This document shows, piece after piece, positions 42,729-51,865 of a DNA stretch of 64,000 bases; within the stretch, counting starts at the first letter, position 1, and every line of letters starts with the position of its first letter. A model generated the notes under the pieces. That model ran no database searches, was not told the DNA's origin, and saw nothing but the letters and a program-made list of their open reading frames with translations. A program made the translations under genes and the position numbers. The DNA is from an uncultured Capnocytophaga sp. (lineage in GTDB: Bacteria; Bacteroidota; Bacteroidia; Flavobacteriales; Flavobacteriaceae), in NCBI RefSeq assembly GCF_937936315.1, contig NZ_CALGWU010000059.1, positions 12,042-76,041 on the forward strand, written 5' to 3'.

Positions 42729-44754
42729 TAATTTCTCTTTTTTCTTCTTTTCTCTTTTTATAATCATTTTCATAAGCAGTACCAGGCCAGAAACGTCTTT
42801 GCACAAAATCTGACACCCACTTCTCTCCATTGTACATTTGGATATGCCCAGCAGGATATTTTGGCTGACCTGGGTATGTGTCAAAAACAACAATATCCCC
42901 TTTGATAGGAGTATAATCATTAGGGTCTGTTATATTTATTTGATCAAATCCCTTTCTCAGTAAAAAAGGACCATATTTACAAGCATAATCAGGACGTCCA
43001 TTTGTACTCATTCCTCCTGCTTCTATGGCTTCTCTGACATATCTTGCGCAATAACCAGTAGATTTTTCCTTAGCTGCTGCATTTAAGTGTGCTACTGCAG
43101 CATCAATATCAAAGCCAGATCTTTTAGTGGGTAGTTTAATTTTAAATATTAATCCATCTGTGGTAGGAGTTATTATTGAAGAAAAGTCAGAATAGAAGAA
43201 ATCTATATAAATATCTTTATCAATTTTACTTGTAATTGTAATTTCAAAGTCAATATAAGTGGTAGTGGGATAGATTTTGTATACTAAATCACCAAAAGGT
43301 GTTGTTCTTTCTTTACTATCAACAAAGATTTTACCCGTAAGACTCTTTTCTATTTGCTGATGATCTCTATAATCCTTTTCAGTGTTAGGCATAGTGCTTA
43401 TTATGGGATAAATATAGCCATATTTACGTTCTCCAAGATGAAAAAGGGAAAAGTGTATGTACATACTATTTTTATCAATTCTTGTAATAGGTATATCAAT
43501 ATATCTTGCTCTACCATCTTGTTTTATATCCATAATACTCTTTGAGGAAAGTATTTGATAGGTTTGTTTTTCTATAGCTATATGTAAAGGTTCTTTTTCT
43601 AATGAGATTTTATTAGCTGTTTCTATTTTAAGTGCAGGTAGAAAAATATCTTTTAAGAAAGGTAATTGCTTTTCTTTCTTATCATCTACCGTTACTTTTA
43701 CAGCGCTTTTGCCATAGTGAACTTTAAGGGTATCGGAAGTTACTGCAAAGGTTTTGGAGTTTGCGCTCCCGCTAAAACGCTCTACTTTGATGTAGTAATC
43801 TTGTACATTATAATCAGAATCGAAGGTAGCGTGAGAGACTCCGTAACCTTTGTTAAAGAGTTCTTTGGTTACTACTATTTCTCTACAAAAGAAGTGGTTG
43901 TTGTTGAGTTTAAATTTAGGACTTTGGAAGATAAGGTCATCAGATGTACGCTTGTCTTTTTCGTAAATAGTATAGCGTAGATAATCCGTTATTTCTCCTC
44001 TGGAGTCAATGCACACACGTATAGTATCACCAATGGATATTTTCTCGATTGGGTTGCCCTGTTTATCAATAAAATAGGTTTTGGTAATCTCTCCTGTTGA
44101 TTTCTTTCCGTTCTTATCAAGCCCAAAGCTGGCTTTAATGTAGTAATCTTTTTGGTTTCCTTGGTTTTTATTAGTAAGTATGCTTTTGATAGTGTCGATG
44201 GGTAGTTTTATTTTTGTAGTGGCGTAATCGGTATGGTCTACACGAGCTGAAACAGTATCTTTTACTATTTCTTTTCCGTTTTCTTCTTGGCACACGTGGA
44301 ATTGTATTTCCTTACCTGTTAAGCCTTCTGTTTTAGCACGTAGATGGAGGGAATCATAAACACTGACTTTGTTGTTAGTATCGTATTCTCCTTCAGGGAA
44401 GAAGTGTGTTGAGATGATTTTAGGGGCTTTCTCAATACGTTTATGAGGGGTAACTTCAATAAAATCTAAAAGTGTATTTTCTTCTATTTTAGGCTTTTTG
44501 TCATTCTTATAAACTCTTACTTGAAAAGTAACGCCATCACTACTCTCTTTTTCAAAATGGCATTCAAATTTATATGATTTGCCATTTGTAGTTCTTATAG
44601 GCTTCCATTCTTTTTCTTCATCATTGTACGTAAAAACGTTCCATAGATAATATCCTTCATTTTTCGATATAGGGTTTATCACTTTAAATTTTAGTCTTTC
44701 TCCTAAAGTATGGGAGGGAGTTCCTTTTGTTATTTTTATCTTTTCGTCGGGCAT
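42706..44754 (-). CDS. Modular T6SS effector: beta-domain N-terminus with CHAP/NlpC-like amidase tail
   Basis: A 682-residue protein without signal peptide. Residues 1-about 390 are the same beta-rich module as in the effector at 29369-31303. Shared points include YFIDKQGNPIEKISIGDTIR against YFVDKDKNKITKIEVGDVIQ, then a KLNNNHFFCREIVVTKELF block, ending VHYGKSAVKVTV. A second beta-rich region follows (residues about 390-550). The tail has STGYCARYVREAIEAGG, GDIVVFDTYPG and AGHIQMYNGEKWVSDF, the Cys/His pattern of CHAP/NlpC-type amidases that cut peptidoglycan peptides. The likely catalytic pair is Cys in GYCARY and His in GHIQMY. It has its own promoter and lies between two IS copies, followed by its immunity gene. 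Confidence 0.75.
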   Translation of the reverse strand: MPDEKIKITKGTPSHTLGERLKFKVINPISKNEGYYLWNVFTYNDEEKEWKPIRTTNGKSYKFECHFEKESSDGVTFQVRVYKNDKKPKIEENTLLDFIEVTPHKRIEKAPKIISTHFFPEGEYDTNNKVSVYDSLHLRAKTEGLTGKEIQFHVCQEENGKEIVKDTVSARVDHTDYATTKIKLPIDTIKSILTNKNQGNQKDYYIKASFGLDKNGKKSTGEITKTYFIDKQGNPIEKISIGDTIRVCIDSRGEITDYLRYTIYEKDKRTSDDLIFQSPKFKLNNNHFFCREIVVTKELFNKGYGVSHATFDSDYNVQDYYIKVERFSGSANSKTFAVTSDTLKVHYGKSAVKVTVDDKKEKQLPFLKDIFLPALKIETANKISLEKEPLHIAIEKQTYQILSSKSIMDIKQDGRARYIDIPITRIDKNSMYIHFSLFHLGERKYGYIYPIISTMPNTEKDYRDHQQIEKSLTGKIFVDSKERTTPFGDLVYKIYPTTTYIDFEITITSKIDKDIYIDFFYSDFSSIITPTTDGLIFKIKLPTKRSGFDIDAAVAHLNAAAKEKSTGYCARYVREAIEAGGMSTNGRPDYACKYGPFLLRKGFDQINITDPNDYTPIKGDIVVFDTYPGQPKYPAGHIQMYNGEKWVSDFVQRRFWPGTAYENDYKKRKEEKREINFKIFRW

Positions 44755-44782
44755 AGCTTATTGTGGTGTTCTTAATTTTCGG

Positions 44783-44813
44783 CAAAGATACAAAATACTA
44801 TTCTATGGGCAAT
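44783..44813 (-). promoter_or_regulatory. Promoter of the CHAP-like effector gene
   Basis: On the minus strand ATTG at 44810-44813, a 19-nt spacer and TATCTTTG at 44783-44790, about 30 bp before the ATG. It fits the Bacteroidetes consensus and makes the effector/immunity module an independently expressed unit. Confidence 0.7.
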
Positions 44814-44859
44814 GGTTAATGGTTATTTTTTTGTTGGTATGGTTTTTTATTTGTAAAGC

Positions 44860-45746
44860 TGTTTAAACTTTTCCTATAATAAAGTAAAAGTTCCCAAAAA
44901 TTAGTAATTTTGTGTTTGAGAAAAAACACCAAAATTCAGGAACTTTGGACAAAGATACAATAAATAAATGGATTATTCCCTTTTTAAGTGTAGGAAAAAG
45001 AGGATTTAAAAGTAATTTTGATTTAGCTTCAATATTTTTATTGATTCTCAAGAGATTAAAAACAGGGGTACAATGGAGAGAACTTCCAATTGAAAGCTAT
45101 TTTGAAAAAGGTGAAATCTCTTGGTAAAATGTCTATTACTACTACTTCAATAAATGGAGTAAAGATGGTAGTTTTCAGCGAGTATGGTTGAATCTATTAA
45201 GTAAGAAGAAAAGAAAGTTAGATATGTCTTGCGTTCAATTGGATGGTACTCATACACATTGTCGGCAAAAAGGAGAATCTATAGGCTATCAAGCAAGAAA
45301 AAAAATCCGTAACCACAAATAGTATTTTTTTGTGTGATAATAAAGGGCAAATGATAGCAATGAGGAGTCCTAAAGCTGGAAATCACAATGACTTATATGA
45401 AATAGAAGAAGTACTAAAAGAAATCTTAGCTTTATTAGAAGAAGCAGGAATAGAACACAAAGGACTGTTTCTCAATGCTGATGCAGGATTTGATAGCAAA
45501 TCTCTTAGAGAGTTTTTAGAAAGCAAAGAAATTATAGCAAATATTAAACCTAATCCCCGAAATGGAGAGCAACCAGATGTTTATTTTGATGAAGAATTGT
45601 ACAAAAATAGGTTTAAGATTGAACAAGCAAATGGTTGGCTTGACGGATATAAAGGTTTGATAATGAGATATGAGTATCTTGATGTAACTTGGATTGGAAT
45701 GCTCTTATTAGGGTTTATATCCAAGTTCCTCAAAAAAGTTTAAACA
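44860..45746 (+). mobile_element. Defective IS5-like element, copy 2
   Basis: Bounded by TGTTTAAACTTTTC (44860-44873) and AAAAAGTTTAAACA (45733-45746). The transposase would start at a GTG (44912) and is an IS5-family DDE protein. It retains the middle that copy 1 lost (LFLNADAGFDSKSLREFLES and IIANIKPNPRNGEQPDVYFD), with conserved Asp and, near the end, FKIEQANGWLDGYKG. It is broken by TAA (45125-45127) after GEISW, also present in copy 1, and by an extra base in an A run near 45298-45305. Same orientation as copy 1, which it closely resembles. Confidence 0.85.
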
Positions 45747-45761
45747 CGTTTAAAAATAAAG

Positions 45762-45793
45762 AAAACCAGCAAAACATCAGTTCTGCTGATTTT
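45762..45793 (-). terminator. Probable terminator of the methylase-helicase operon
   Basis: On the minus strand, AAAATCAGCA (45793-45784) pairs with TGCTGGTTTT (45771-45762) with one G.T pair, followed by TCTTTATTTTTA. It lies about 40 bp past the stop codon of the methylase-helicase gene. Confidence 0.55.
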
Positions 45794-45830
45794 CAAAATG
45801 GAGATATACAGGTTCTTTAAGGAATAAATA

Positions 45831-48800
45831 CTACATTTTAAACCCTCTTGAGTTTCTGTTAAGAGTCTCTCTTACAAACTCTTTTGTGGGAGTTGGAACT
45901 TCTTGAGTTTCACTTTTTTGACTCTCTTGTGATAGCTCTTTAGTTGGTTCTTCTGCCTCTTGTTCCTCTTGTTCTTCTTGAGCCTCTTGTGGAGTATCGG
46001 AGGAGAGCGAAAGTTGTATTTTCCTATCGAGGGCTGAGAGCTCAGTTTTAAGTTCGGAGAGCTGTGTTTCTTTACCCCATACTTTCTCGATGATTTCCTT
46101 TAGAAGAGGAATGTCCTTTTGGATAAGGGCAATCTCTTTTTCTTCCTTTTCCATCATTGCAGGGATTTTCTCAATGGCATTGACAAAATTCATCACAGCC
46201 AAGTTAGGGTCACTTGCCAATCGTCCGTTGTTATAGGTGTACTTGATACCTCCTTCCCCTTGTACAAAAAAACGATTTTCTTTTAGGTCAAGTTCGTCTT
46301 TTTTGGAGACTTCAGTCTTAACTAATATCTGAAAACCATAGATACTTCCTATTTCTTGATATTCGCCTTTGGTACGGGCGTTTTGGGCATAATCTTGTAA
46401 CTTCTGCGCTAACTGCTTTACACTGCTCTTTTCGTCTAATCCATCCAAACGCAATGCATTGACTACCGAGCCATCTTCTCGGCGCACCGCTTTATCTGAA
46501 AAGTTTTGCCAATCCGTCTGAAAACGATGTAAGCGATCTTGTAGGGCTTTCAAATCACTACAGAGGTTATCTAAACGGTTTTTAGAGGTATATTTAGAGC
46601 GTAAGAACGTTTGTTTTTCACTCTCTAAAGCTCCAATCTTCTTTTCCAACTTCGCTTTTTCGAGTAAATCGGTATTTCCTGAGAGGATAGCCACATATTC
46701 AGAATAGTTCATTCCCGACTTTTCGTCCATAGCACCCTCATCAATGGTTCGTTTGCCCAACTTATTGTTCTTAAGCTGGTCGATAAAGAGCTGTTTGTTA
46801 AACAGTAGATTAAACTTGTAAGAGTCCAAAGACTTTTCAACAGCATAGATAATCACATCCACCTTATTATCAGCAAAATATTTGGCCACTTCATTGCCTT
46901 TGCGAATGGCACGTCCGTCCCTTTGTTGCAAATCGCTGGGTCGCCAAGGGGTATCTAAGTGATGTACAGCAACGGCTTTTTTCTGTGCATTGACCCCTGT
47001 GCCAAGCATATCGGTAGAACCAAAGAGTACCCGTATCTTGCCCTCGTTGGTGTCGCTGATGAGTTGTTTGCGCATTTTATCGTTTTTAGCCTCTTGGATA
47101 AAACGAATTTCATTAGGAGGAATACCATAGTCTTCTACTAATTTGCGCTTGATTTCAGTGTAGGGATTCCATTCGTTGGGCTTGTAAGTACCCAAATCAG
47201 AAAAGACAAACTGAGTCCCTTTCTGTGCTTTGTACTTTTGATAATATTCATTAATTTTCATCGCACAATGAGAGGCTTTGTTATCGGGATGGTCTTCATA
47301 CTTATTGGAGATCATTCGCATATCTAAGGACATTTTACGGGCATAATCAGTTGCGATAAGCATTTTGGCTTTTTCCTCGGACTCGGATAGTGGCGCACGC
47401 CCCAAGAGGGTTGCATTACCGGTTTTGGCAAACTCCATTAGTTTCTGAATAAACACCTCTTGATCGGGGGTAGGAGGTATATTGTGTAAAATTTCGTTCT
47501 TTTCGGGTCTGTCTATCCCAACATCCTTTGCGGTTCTATAATCGGTTATTTCGGCATAAAACTGCGCTAATTCGGGTACTTTAATAAAGTAGCGGAAGCG
47601 TTCTTTCTGCACAATGTTGTTAGCCACTGAAAATTCGTAATCGGTGGTCTTGCGGGCATAGATTGCTGCCCACGCATCGAAACAGTGAATTTGTTGCTTT
47701 TCTAAGGCTTGAGGACGCAGGTACTTAAAGAGCAAATAAAGCTCAGTAAGTGAATTGGAAATAGTTGTGCCCGATAGAAAAGTAGCCCCCATATCCTTGC
47801 CAGTGCGCTCTTGAATAGTTCGCAAGGCAAAAAGCAGGTTGAGGGCTTTTTGACTGCCTTGAGAGTTTCCCAATCCCGCCACTCTATCGTGCCTTGTATT
47901 GAACATTAAGTTCTTGAACTTATGACTTTCATCTACTAGTAGATGGTCAATGCCCATCATCTTAAAATCTACTGTATCATCGGTGCGCTCATTGATGTCG
48001 TGTTCTAAGGTTTTGAGCTTTACTTCTAGGTTTTCTTTACGCTTATACATTCCTTTAATCATCGCACGAGAGACTTCACTGCCTTGTTTTTCCAACTGCC
48101 AAAGACTCTCTTCAACATCTTGGAGTTCTTCTTGCAAAATGCTCTGTTGCACCTCGGGGGATTGCGGTATCATCTTAAACTGGTCGTGGGTGAGAATCAC
48201 GCAATCCCAATCATTGTTTTTGATGTCTCCAAAGATACGCAAACGCTTTTGAGGGGTAAAATCCTCCTTGCCAGGGTAAAGGATTTTAGCAAAAGGATAG
48301 GCACGGCGATAGGTTTCGGCTATTTCGTGTACATTGGCTTTAAGCCCTATAATCATCGGTTTGTGCGCTAATCCTAAGCGTTTCATTTCTTGAGCAGCAC
48401 AGCACATAATAAGGGTTTTACCAGCTCCTACCTCGTGGTCGCAAATCGCCCCATTGTTGAGCTTTATCATCCAAATAGCATCTTTCTGACTATCATACAA
48501 ATCCTCTATGCCTAAACTCTCTCTATCAAGTCCAGGGAAGGACTGAAAAGAACCATCGTACTGCGGACGTACAAAACAGTTAAAAGACTGATTGTACTGC
48601 TCAGCTAAGCGGTCTTTAAACTCCTGACTCTGCTCTAAGAGCCACAGAGGGAAAGCATTGCGTATTTCATCAATCTTGCTGTTTGCCAGTTGAATTGCCT
48701 CCATATCGCGCACCTTGACTTCCTTGTCGTCTATCTTGATTTTCTTGGTAATATCAGGGGTGGTATTTACCAAGGCGTGTTTGAAGAGGGTAATACCATC

Positions 48801-51365
48801 GTAGGTTCTGCTCTCACTTTTTACAGCGTATTTCTCCCAGATATGTAAGTTCTTTTGTCGGCATTCTACTGAAAACTCATCGGTTTGAGCACTGTATTGC
48901 ACACCTACCTTGGTATCGAAAAGCGAAGAGGCAAAATCACTATAGATTTGTGGGGAGATCCAACGCTCTCCCAAGTTAAAATCCAACTCTTCAAAAGGAA
49001 TAGGGGTAGGAATTACCTGCCTGAGTCCCTCTAAAGCGTGCTCAATTTCTGATTGCTTAGGATGTTCAGGGTGAGTATTTTGATATGCTTCTACGGCTTT
49101 GATTTTAGTAAAGACATCCCCTGCTTGCCACTTTTGAGTAATTTGGTATTCGTCCTCTATAGGATTGTAAAAGAGTTTGCCCTGTAACTGTGCTTTGACT
49201 TCTTCCTCATTGGTGTTAGAAAGCTCAGCTATGTAGGGAATATCCACCCGCCCCAATTCACTTAAAGAAGTGAGTAGTGCCTCTTCAGCAGAAATGTTTT
49301 CATTCTTCCTCAGAGAGAATACCACAGGCTTGTGAAAGATATCTGCTTTTTGATAAACACCGTTTTTGATACGCTCTAAGTAAGGAATTTCAGCGCCTGA
49401 GGCATCGGTTTTTATTAGCTTGATATTATCAGCACTATTTAGCCGACCATAGTTCTTGACAAAAGTATCGTAAAGGGCATTAAGATTTTCTCTTTCCGTA
49501 GGATAAGGGGTATAGGTGGTAGCCTCTTTATGGTACAAGTCAGAATAAGCATCACGCAGAGCGATATAGGCAATGGCTTTTTGTCTTTCCAAAGAAGAAA
49601 GCGCAAGAGGCACAAAGGTAGCAGCTGTTTTGTTCTTATTGAGATCTTGCAAAAAGCCCACCGTATCGGCTTGTACTACCAAAGTATCTTCTCTGAAATG
49701 AGGTAAATATTCTCCCTCAAAAGGTACAGGTTCTTTTAGTAATGATACCGCAGGAGGCGTGTAATACAAAGCAGGAGAAGCTTTTGAAAGCACCTCTATT
49801 TCATTCCCTTGATTGACAGGATAAGTAAAAGAAAACAAGTCCAACTTTTGAGCATTCCCTAATTGAGAGGTAGTTGTTTTCTTCTTTGTTTTCTTTTTAG
49901 CTCCTGTGGGTATAGTAGGGACTGTTTTTGCTGAAATGTTGGGAGGGCTCGCTAAAGTAGCGGTGGCTTCCTGCTCTGATAGAAAATCAAAGAGACTTAG
50001 CTGAACGACTTTGGGTTCAACTTTTTGATTCTTAATTTCTTTTGACTCTTTAGAGGTGAGATTAGTATTGGAAATAGCAAAGGAAGGCTCGTTGATTTTG
50101 CTTTCAATTTCAATAAATTCTTGCCGTTCAACCTTTTTTACCTCAATTTCCTTTACCTCAATTTTTTGTGAATTAACCTCTTGTAGCTTAATTTGTGTTG
50201 TTTGGCTTTGTTGTGCTGTTTCAGGCGATAGATAATGTTTTTTAAAATCGCTTAGGATTCTTTCTTTTACCTCCTTGGCAATACCTTCTACTCCTTCACT
50301 ATGGGTATAGACCATCGCAGGCTGTCCGTATAGGTTGGTGCCTGCAAGAGCATCCGTACAAATAACGTTTTCTCTTTGTGAAAGATACTCGTTTTGTAGC
50401 ATCCCTTGTGGTAGCCTTGCTGTATTGCAAAACTGCTCTTCTATAGGGTTTAAAGCGCCTCTTTGACTGTCTTTTTGAAGGATGATAAGATCGCTTCCTG
50501 CTTCGGTACCTGCGTAATCGGTAAAGAGGTTGTTAGGCAGGCGCACGGCAGAGACAAGACGCGCATTGGAGAGCATCGCTTGGCGAATAATCTCATTTTG
50601 AGGACTATCGGCTACCCCTTGGGAGGTGATATAGGCAAGGAGTCCCCCTTCCTTTACCATATCCAAGCCCTTTAAGAAAAAGTAGTTATGCACCCTACGG
50701 GAGGCTTGTACCTTAGCAGGGTCATTGCTGCGAGAGTAACTCAAATCAAAGACAGCGGTATCGGAAAAAGGGATGTTGCTGGTTACCAAATCAAACTGAT
50801 TTCTTTTCAGTGGGCTGATTTGTTCGAAGCCATCAATATGTACTTGCTCCTCTGGGTAAAGATGAGAGAGCACCTTGCCTGTGAGCAAGTCCTTTTCAAA
50901 AGCAGTAACCACAAGAGAAGGATGCTCTTCTTTAAAAGCACGGATAAAATTGCCTCCTCCTGCCGAGGGTTCTAACATTGTTTGCAGAGGTACGCCTGTT
51001 TCCTTTATTGCTGAAGCGATAGCCGAGGTAAGACGCATTGGGGTATAAAAAGCCGTTAGCACAGAATTTCTAAGGCTTTGTACATAGTTTTGGTATTGCC
51101 TTTCATCAGTGGAATGTTCTCTAATAAGGGCATACAGACTCCTTACATCTTGCCAAAAGACTTGGTCAGCTTTTGCCCAGTACTTTAAATCAGCTTCAGA
51201 CTGGTGGGGATTGAGTATAAACTTCAATCCCCCGAAGCCTGAATAGTGTTGCAAGAGTTCTCGCTCTTCTTGGCTTAGAAGTGTGCGCTTTTGCTTCTCT
51301 AAATCGAAAGCCAACGCCAGTGCACGAGCATTACGATTAAAGTTCAGTCGTTTAAGATATGCCAT
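45831..51365 (-). CDS. Large N6-adenine methylase/SNF2-type helicase fusion (ICE-encoded)
   Basis: An 1844-residue protein. The N-terminal part is a DNA methyltransferase: ITAFYTP-type start (reading LTAFYTPMRLTSAIASAIKE), SAM motif LEPSAGGGNF around residue 134, and FDLVTSNIPF around residue 195. The latter stands at the place of the usual catalytic (N/D)PP(Y/F). Then a low-complexity linker (residues about 390-490) and an SF2 helicase: HEVGAGKT around residue 975, LLVDESHKF around 1145, and LQQRDGRAIRKGNEVA near 1480. The C-terminus is coiled coil and Glu-rich. Such proteins are a standard part of Bacteroidetes ICEs and resemble phage DarB-type anti-restriction methylase-helicases; a role in protecting the incoming ICE is inferred. 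It overlaps DUF1896 by 14 bp. Confidence 0.85.
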   Translation of the reverse strand: MAYLKRLNFNRNARALALAFDLEKQKRTLLSQEERELLQHYSGFGGLKFILNPHQSEADLKYWAKADQVFWQDVRSLYALIREHSTDERQYQNYVQSLRNSVLTAFYTPMRLTSAIASAIKETGVPLQTMLEPSAGGGNFIRAFKEEHPSLVVTAFEKDLLTGKVLSHLYPEEQVHIDGFEQISPLKRNQFDLVTSNIPFSDTAVFDLSYSRSNDPAKVQASRRVHNYFFLKGLDMVKEGGLLAYITSQGVADSPQNEIIRQAMLSNARLVSAVRLPNNLFTDYAGTEAGSDLIILQKDSQRGALNPIEEQFCNTARLPQGMLQNEYLSQRENVICTDALAGTNLYGQPAMVYTHSEGVEGIAKEVKERILSDFKKHYLSPETAQQSQTTQIKLQEVNSQKIEVKEIEVKKVERQEFIEIESKINEPSFAISNTNLTSKESKEIKNQKVEPKVVQLSLFDFLSEQEATATLASPPNISAKTVPTIPTGAKKKTKKKTTTSQLGNAQKLDLFSFTYPVNQGNEIEVLSKASPALYYTPPAVSLLKEPVPFEGEYLPHFREDTLVVQADTVGFLQDLNKNKTAATFVPLALSSLERQKAIAYIALRDAYSDLYHKEATTYTPYPTERENLNALYDTFVKNYGRLNSADNIKLIKTDASGAEIPYLERIKNGVYQKADIFHKPVVFSLRKNENISAEEALLTSLSELGRVDIPYIAELSNTNEEEVKAQLQGKLFYNPIEDEYQITQKWQAGDVFTKIKAVEAYQNTHPEHPKQSEIEHALEGLRQVIPTPIPFEELDFNLGERWISPQIYSDFASSLFDTKVGVQYSAQTDEFSVECRQKNLHIWEKYAVKSESRTYDGITLFKHALVNTTPDITKKIKIDDKEVKVRDMEAIQLANSKIDEIRNAFPLWLLEQSQEFKDRLAEQYNQSFNCFVRPQYDGSFQSFPGLDRESLGIEDLYDSQKDAIWMIKLNNGAICDHEVGAGKTLIMCCAAQEMKRLGLAHKPMIIGLKANVHEIAETYRRAYPFAKILYPGKEDFTPQKRLRIFGDIKNNDWDCVILTHDQFKMIPQSPEVQQSILQEELQDVEESLWQLEKQGSEVSRAMIKGMYKRKENLEVKLKTLEHDINERTDDTVDFKMMGIDHLLVDESHKFKNLMFNTRHDRVAGLGNSQGSQKALNLLFALRTIQERTGKDMGATFLSGTTISNSLTELYLLFKYLRPQALEKQQIHCFDAWAAIYARKTTDYEFSVANNIVQKERFRYFIKVPELAQFYAEITDYRTAKDVGIDRPEKNEILHNIPPTPDQEVFIQKLMEFAKTGNATLLGRAPLSESEEKAKMLIATDYARKMSLDMRMISNKYEDHPDNKASHCAMKINEYYQKYKAQKGTQFVFSDLGTYKPNEWNPYTEIKRKLVEDYGIPPNEIRFIQEAKNDKMRKQLISDTNEGKIRVLFGSTDMLGTGVNAQKKAVAVHHLDTPWRPSDLQQRDGRAIRKGNEVAKYFADNKVDVIIYAVEKSLDSYKFNLLFNKQLFIDQLKNNKLGKRTIDEGAMDEKSGMNYSEYVAILSGNTDLLEKAKLEKKIGALESEKQTFLRSKYTSKNRLDNLCSDLKALQDRLHRFQTDWQNFSDKAVRREDGSVVNALRLDGLDEKSSVKQLAQKLQDYAQNARTKGEYQEIGSIYGFQILVKTEVSKKDELDLKENRFFVQGEGGIKYTYNNGRLASDPNLAVMNFVNAIEKIPAMMEKEEKEIALIQKDIPLLKEIIEKVWGKETQLSELKTELSALDRKIQLSLSSDTPQEAQEEQEEQEAEEPTKELSQESQKSETQEVPTPTKEFVRETLNRNSRGFKM

Positions 51366-51855
51366 TTTCTTCTATCCATAGTTCGATGGCACCCGTAAGT
51401 TCTGTGTAGAGGGATTGATAGGCAGCAGAGTGCTGAAAATCCTCATCGATTGCATCCTCGTACTTTTTAAAGTAAGGAACCAGTTCTGGGAAGATTTTTA
51501 GGGCAAAGGGGCGCAAATCCTCATCAGCTAATTGAGTATCGAACTCCTGAGAAACGACCTCAAAAACCATATCAAAGGGAGAGAAGAAGAGCCCATCGAA
51601 GAGTACTCCTGAGGCTATTTTATCACATTCAGGAATACTGATACCCGACTCAAAAGCTTCTTGGTAGGCTTGGGCTGCATACTCACTTCTGTCCTTGATA
51701 AAGACAGTGTCAGCTAAAAGATTAGGGAAGCTCGTTTGTAACAGCTCTTTGAGTCTTAACTCGTAATAAGACAATGACCCTAAGGTACTGTCAGTGTTCT
51801 GGGGTTTGGTTTGTGTTTCTTTCATTGTTAAAATTACTTTTAATGGGTTCAACAA
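51352..51855 (-). CDS. DUF1896 protein
   Basis: A 167-residue acidic protein: LSYYELRLKELLQTSFPNLL, YAAQAYQEAFESGISIPECD and FDMVFEVVSQEFDTQL mark the DUF1896 family, which is regularly encoded next to the large methylase-helicase in Bacteroidetes ICEs. Function unknown. Probable start is the Met at residue 11 (51825) since the first ten residues are not family-like. It overlaps the methylase-helicase start by 14 bp, suggesting coupling and a joint role. Confidence 0.82.
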   Translation of the reverse strand: MLNPLKVILTMKETQTKPQNTDSTLGSLSYYELRLKELLQTSFPNLLADTVFIKDRSEYAAQAYQEAFESGISIPECDKIASGVLFDGLFFSPFDMVFEVVSQEFDTQLADEDLRPFALKIFPELVPYFKKYEDAIDEDFQHSAAYQSLYTELTGAIELWIEENGIS

Positions 51856-51865
51856 ATTTTAATTT

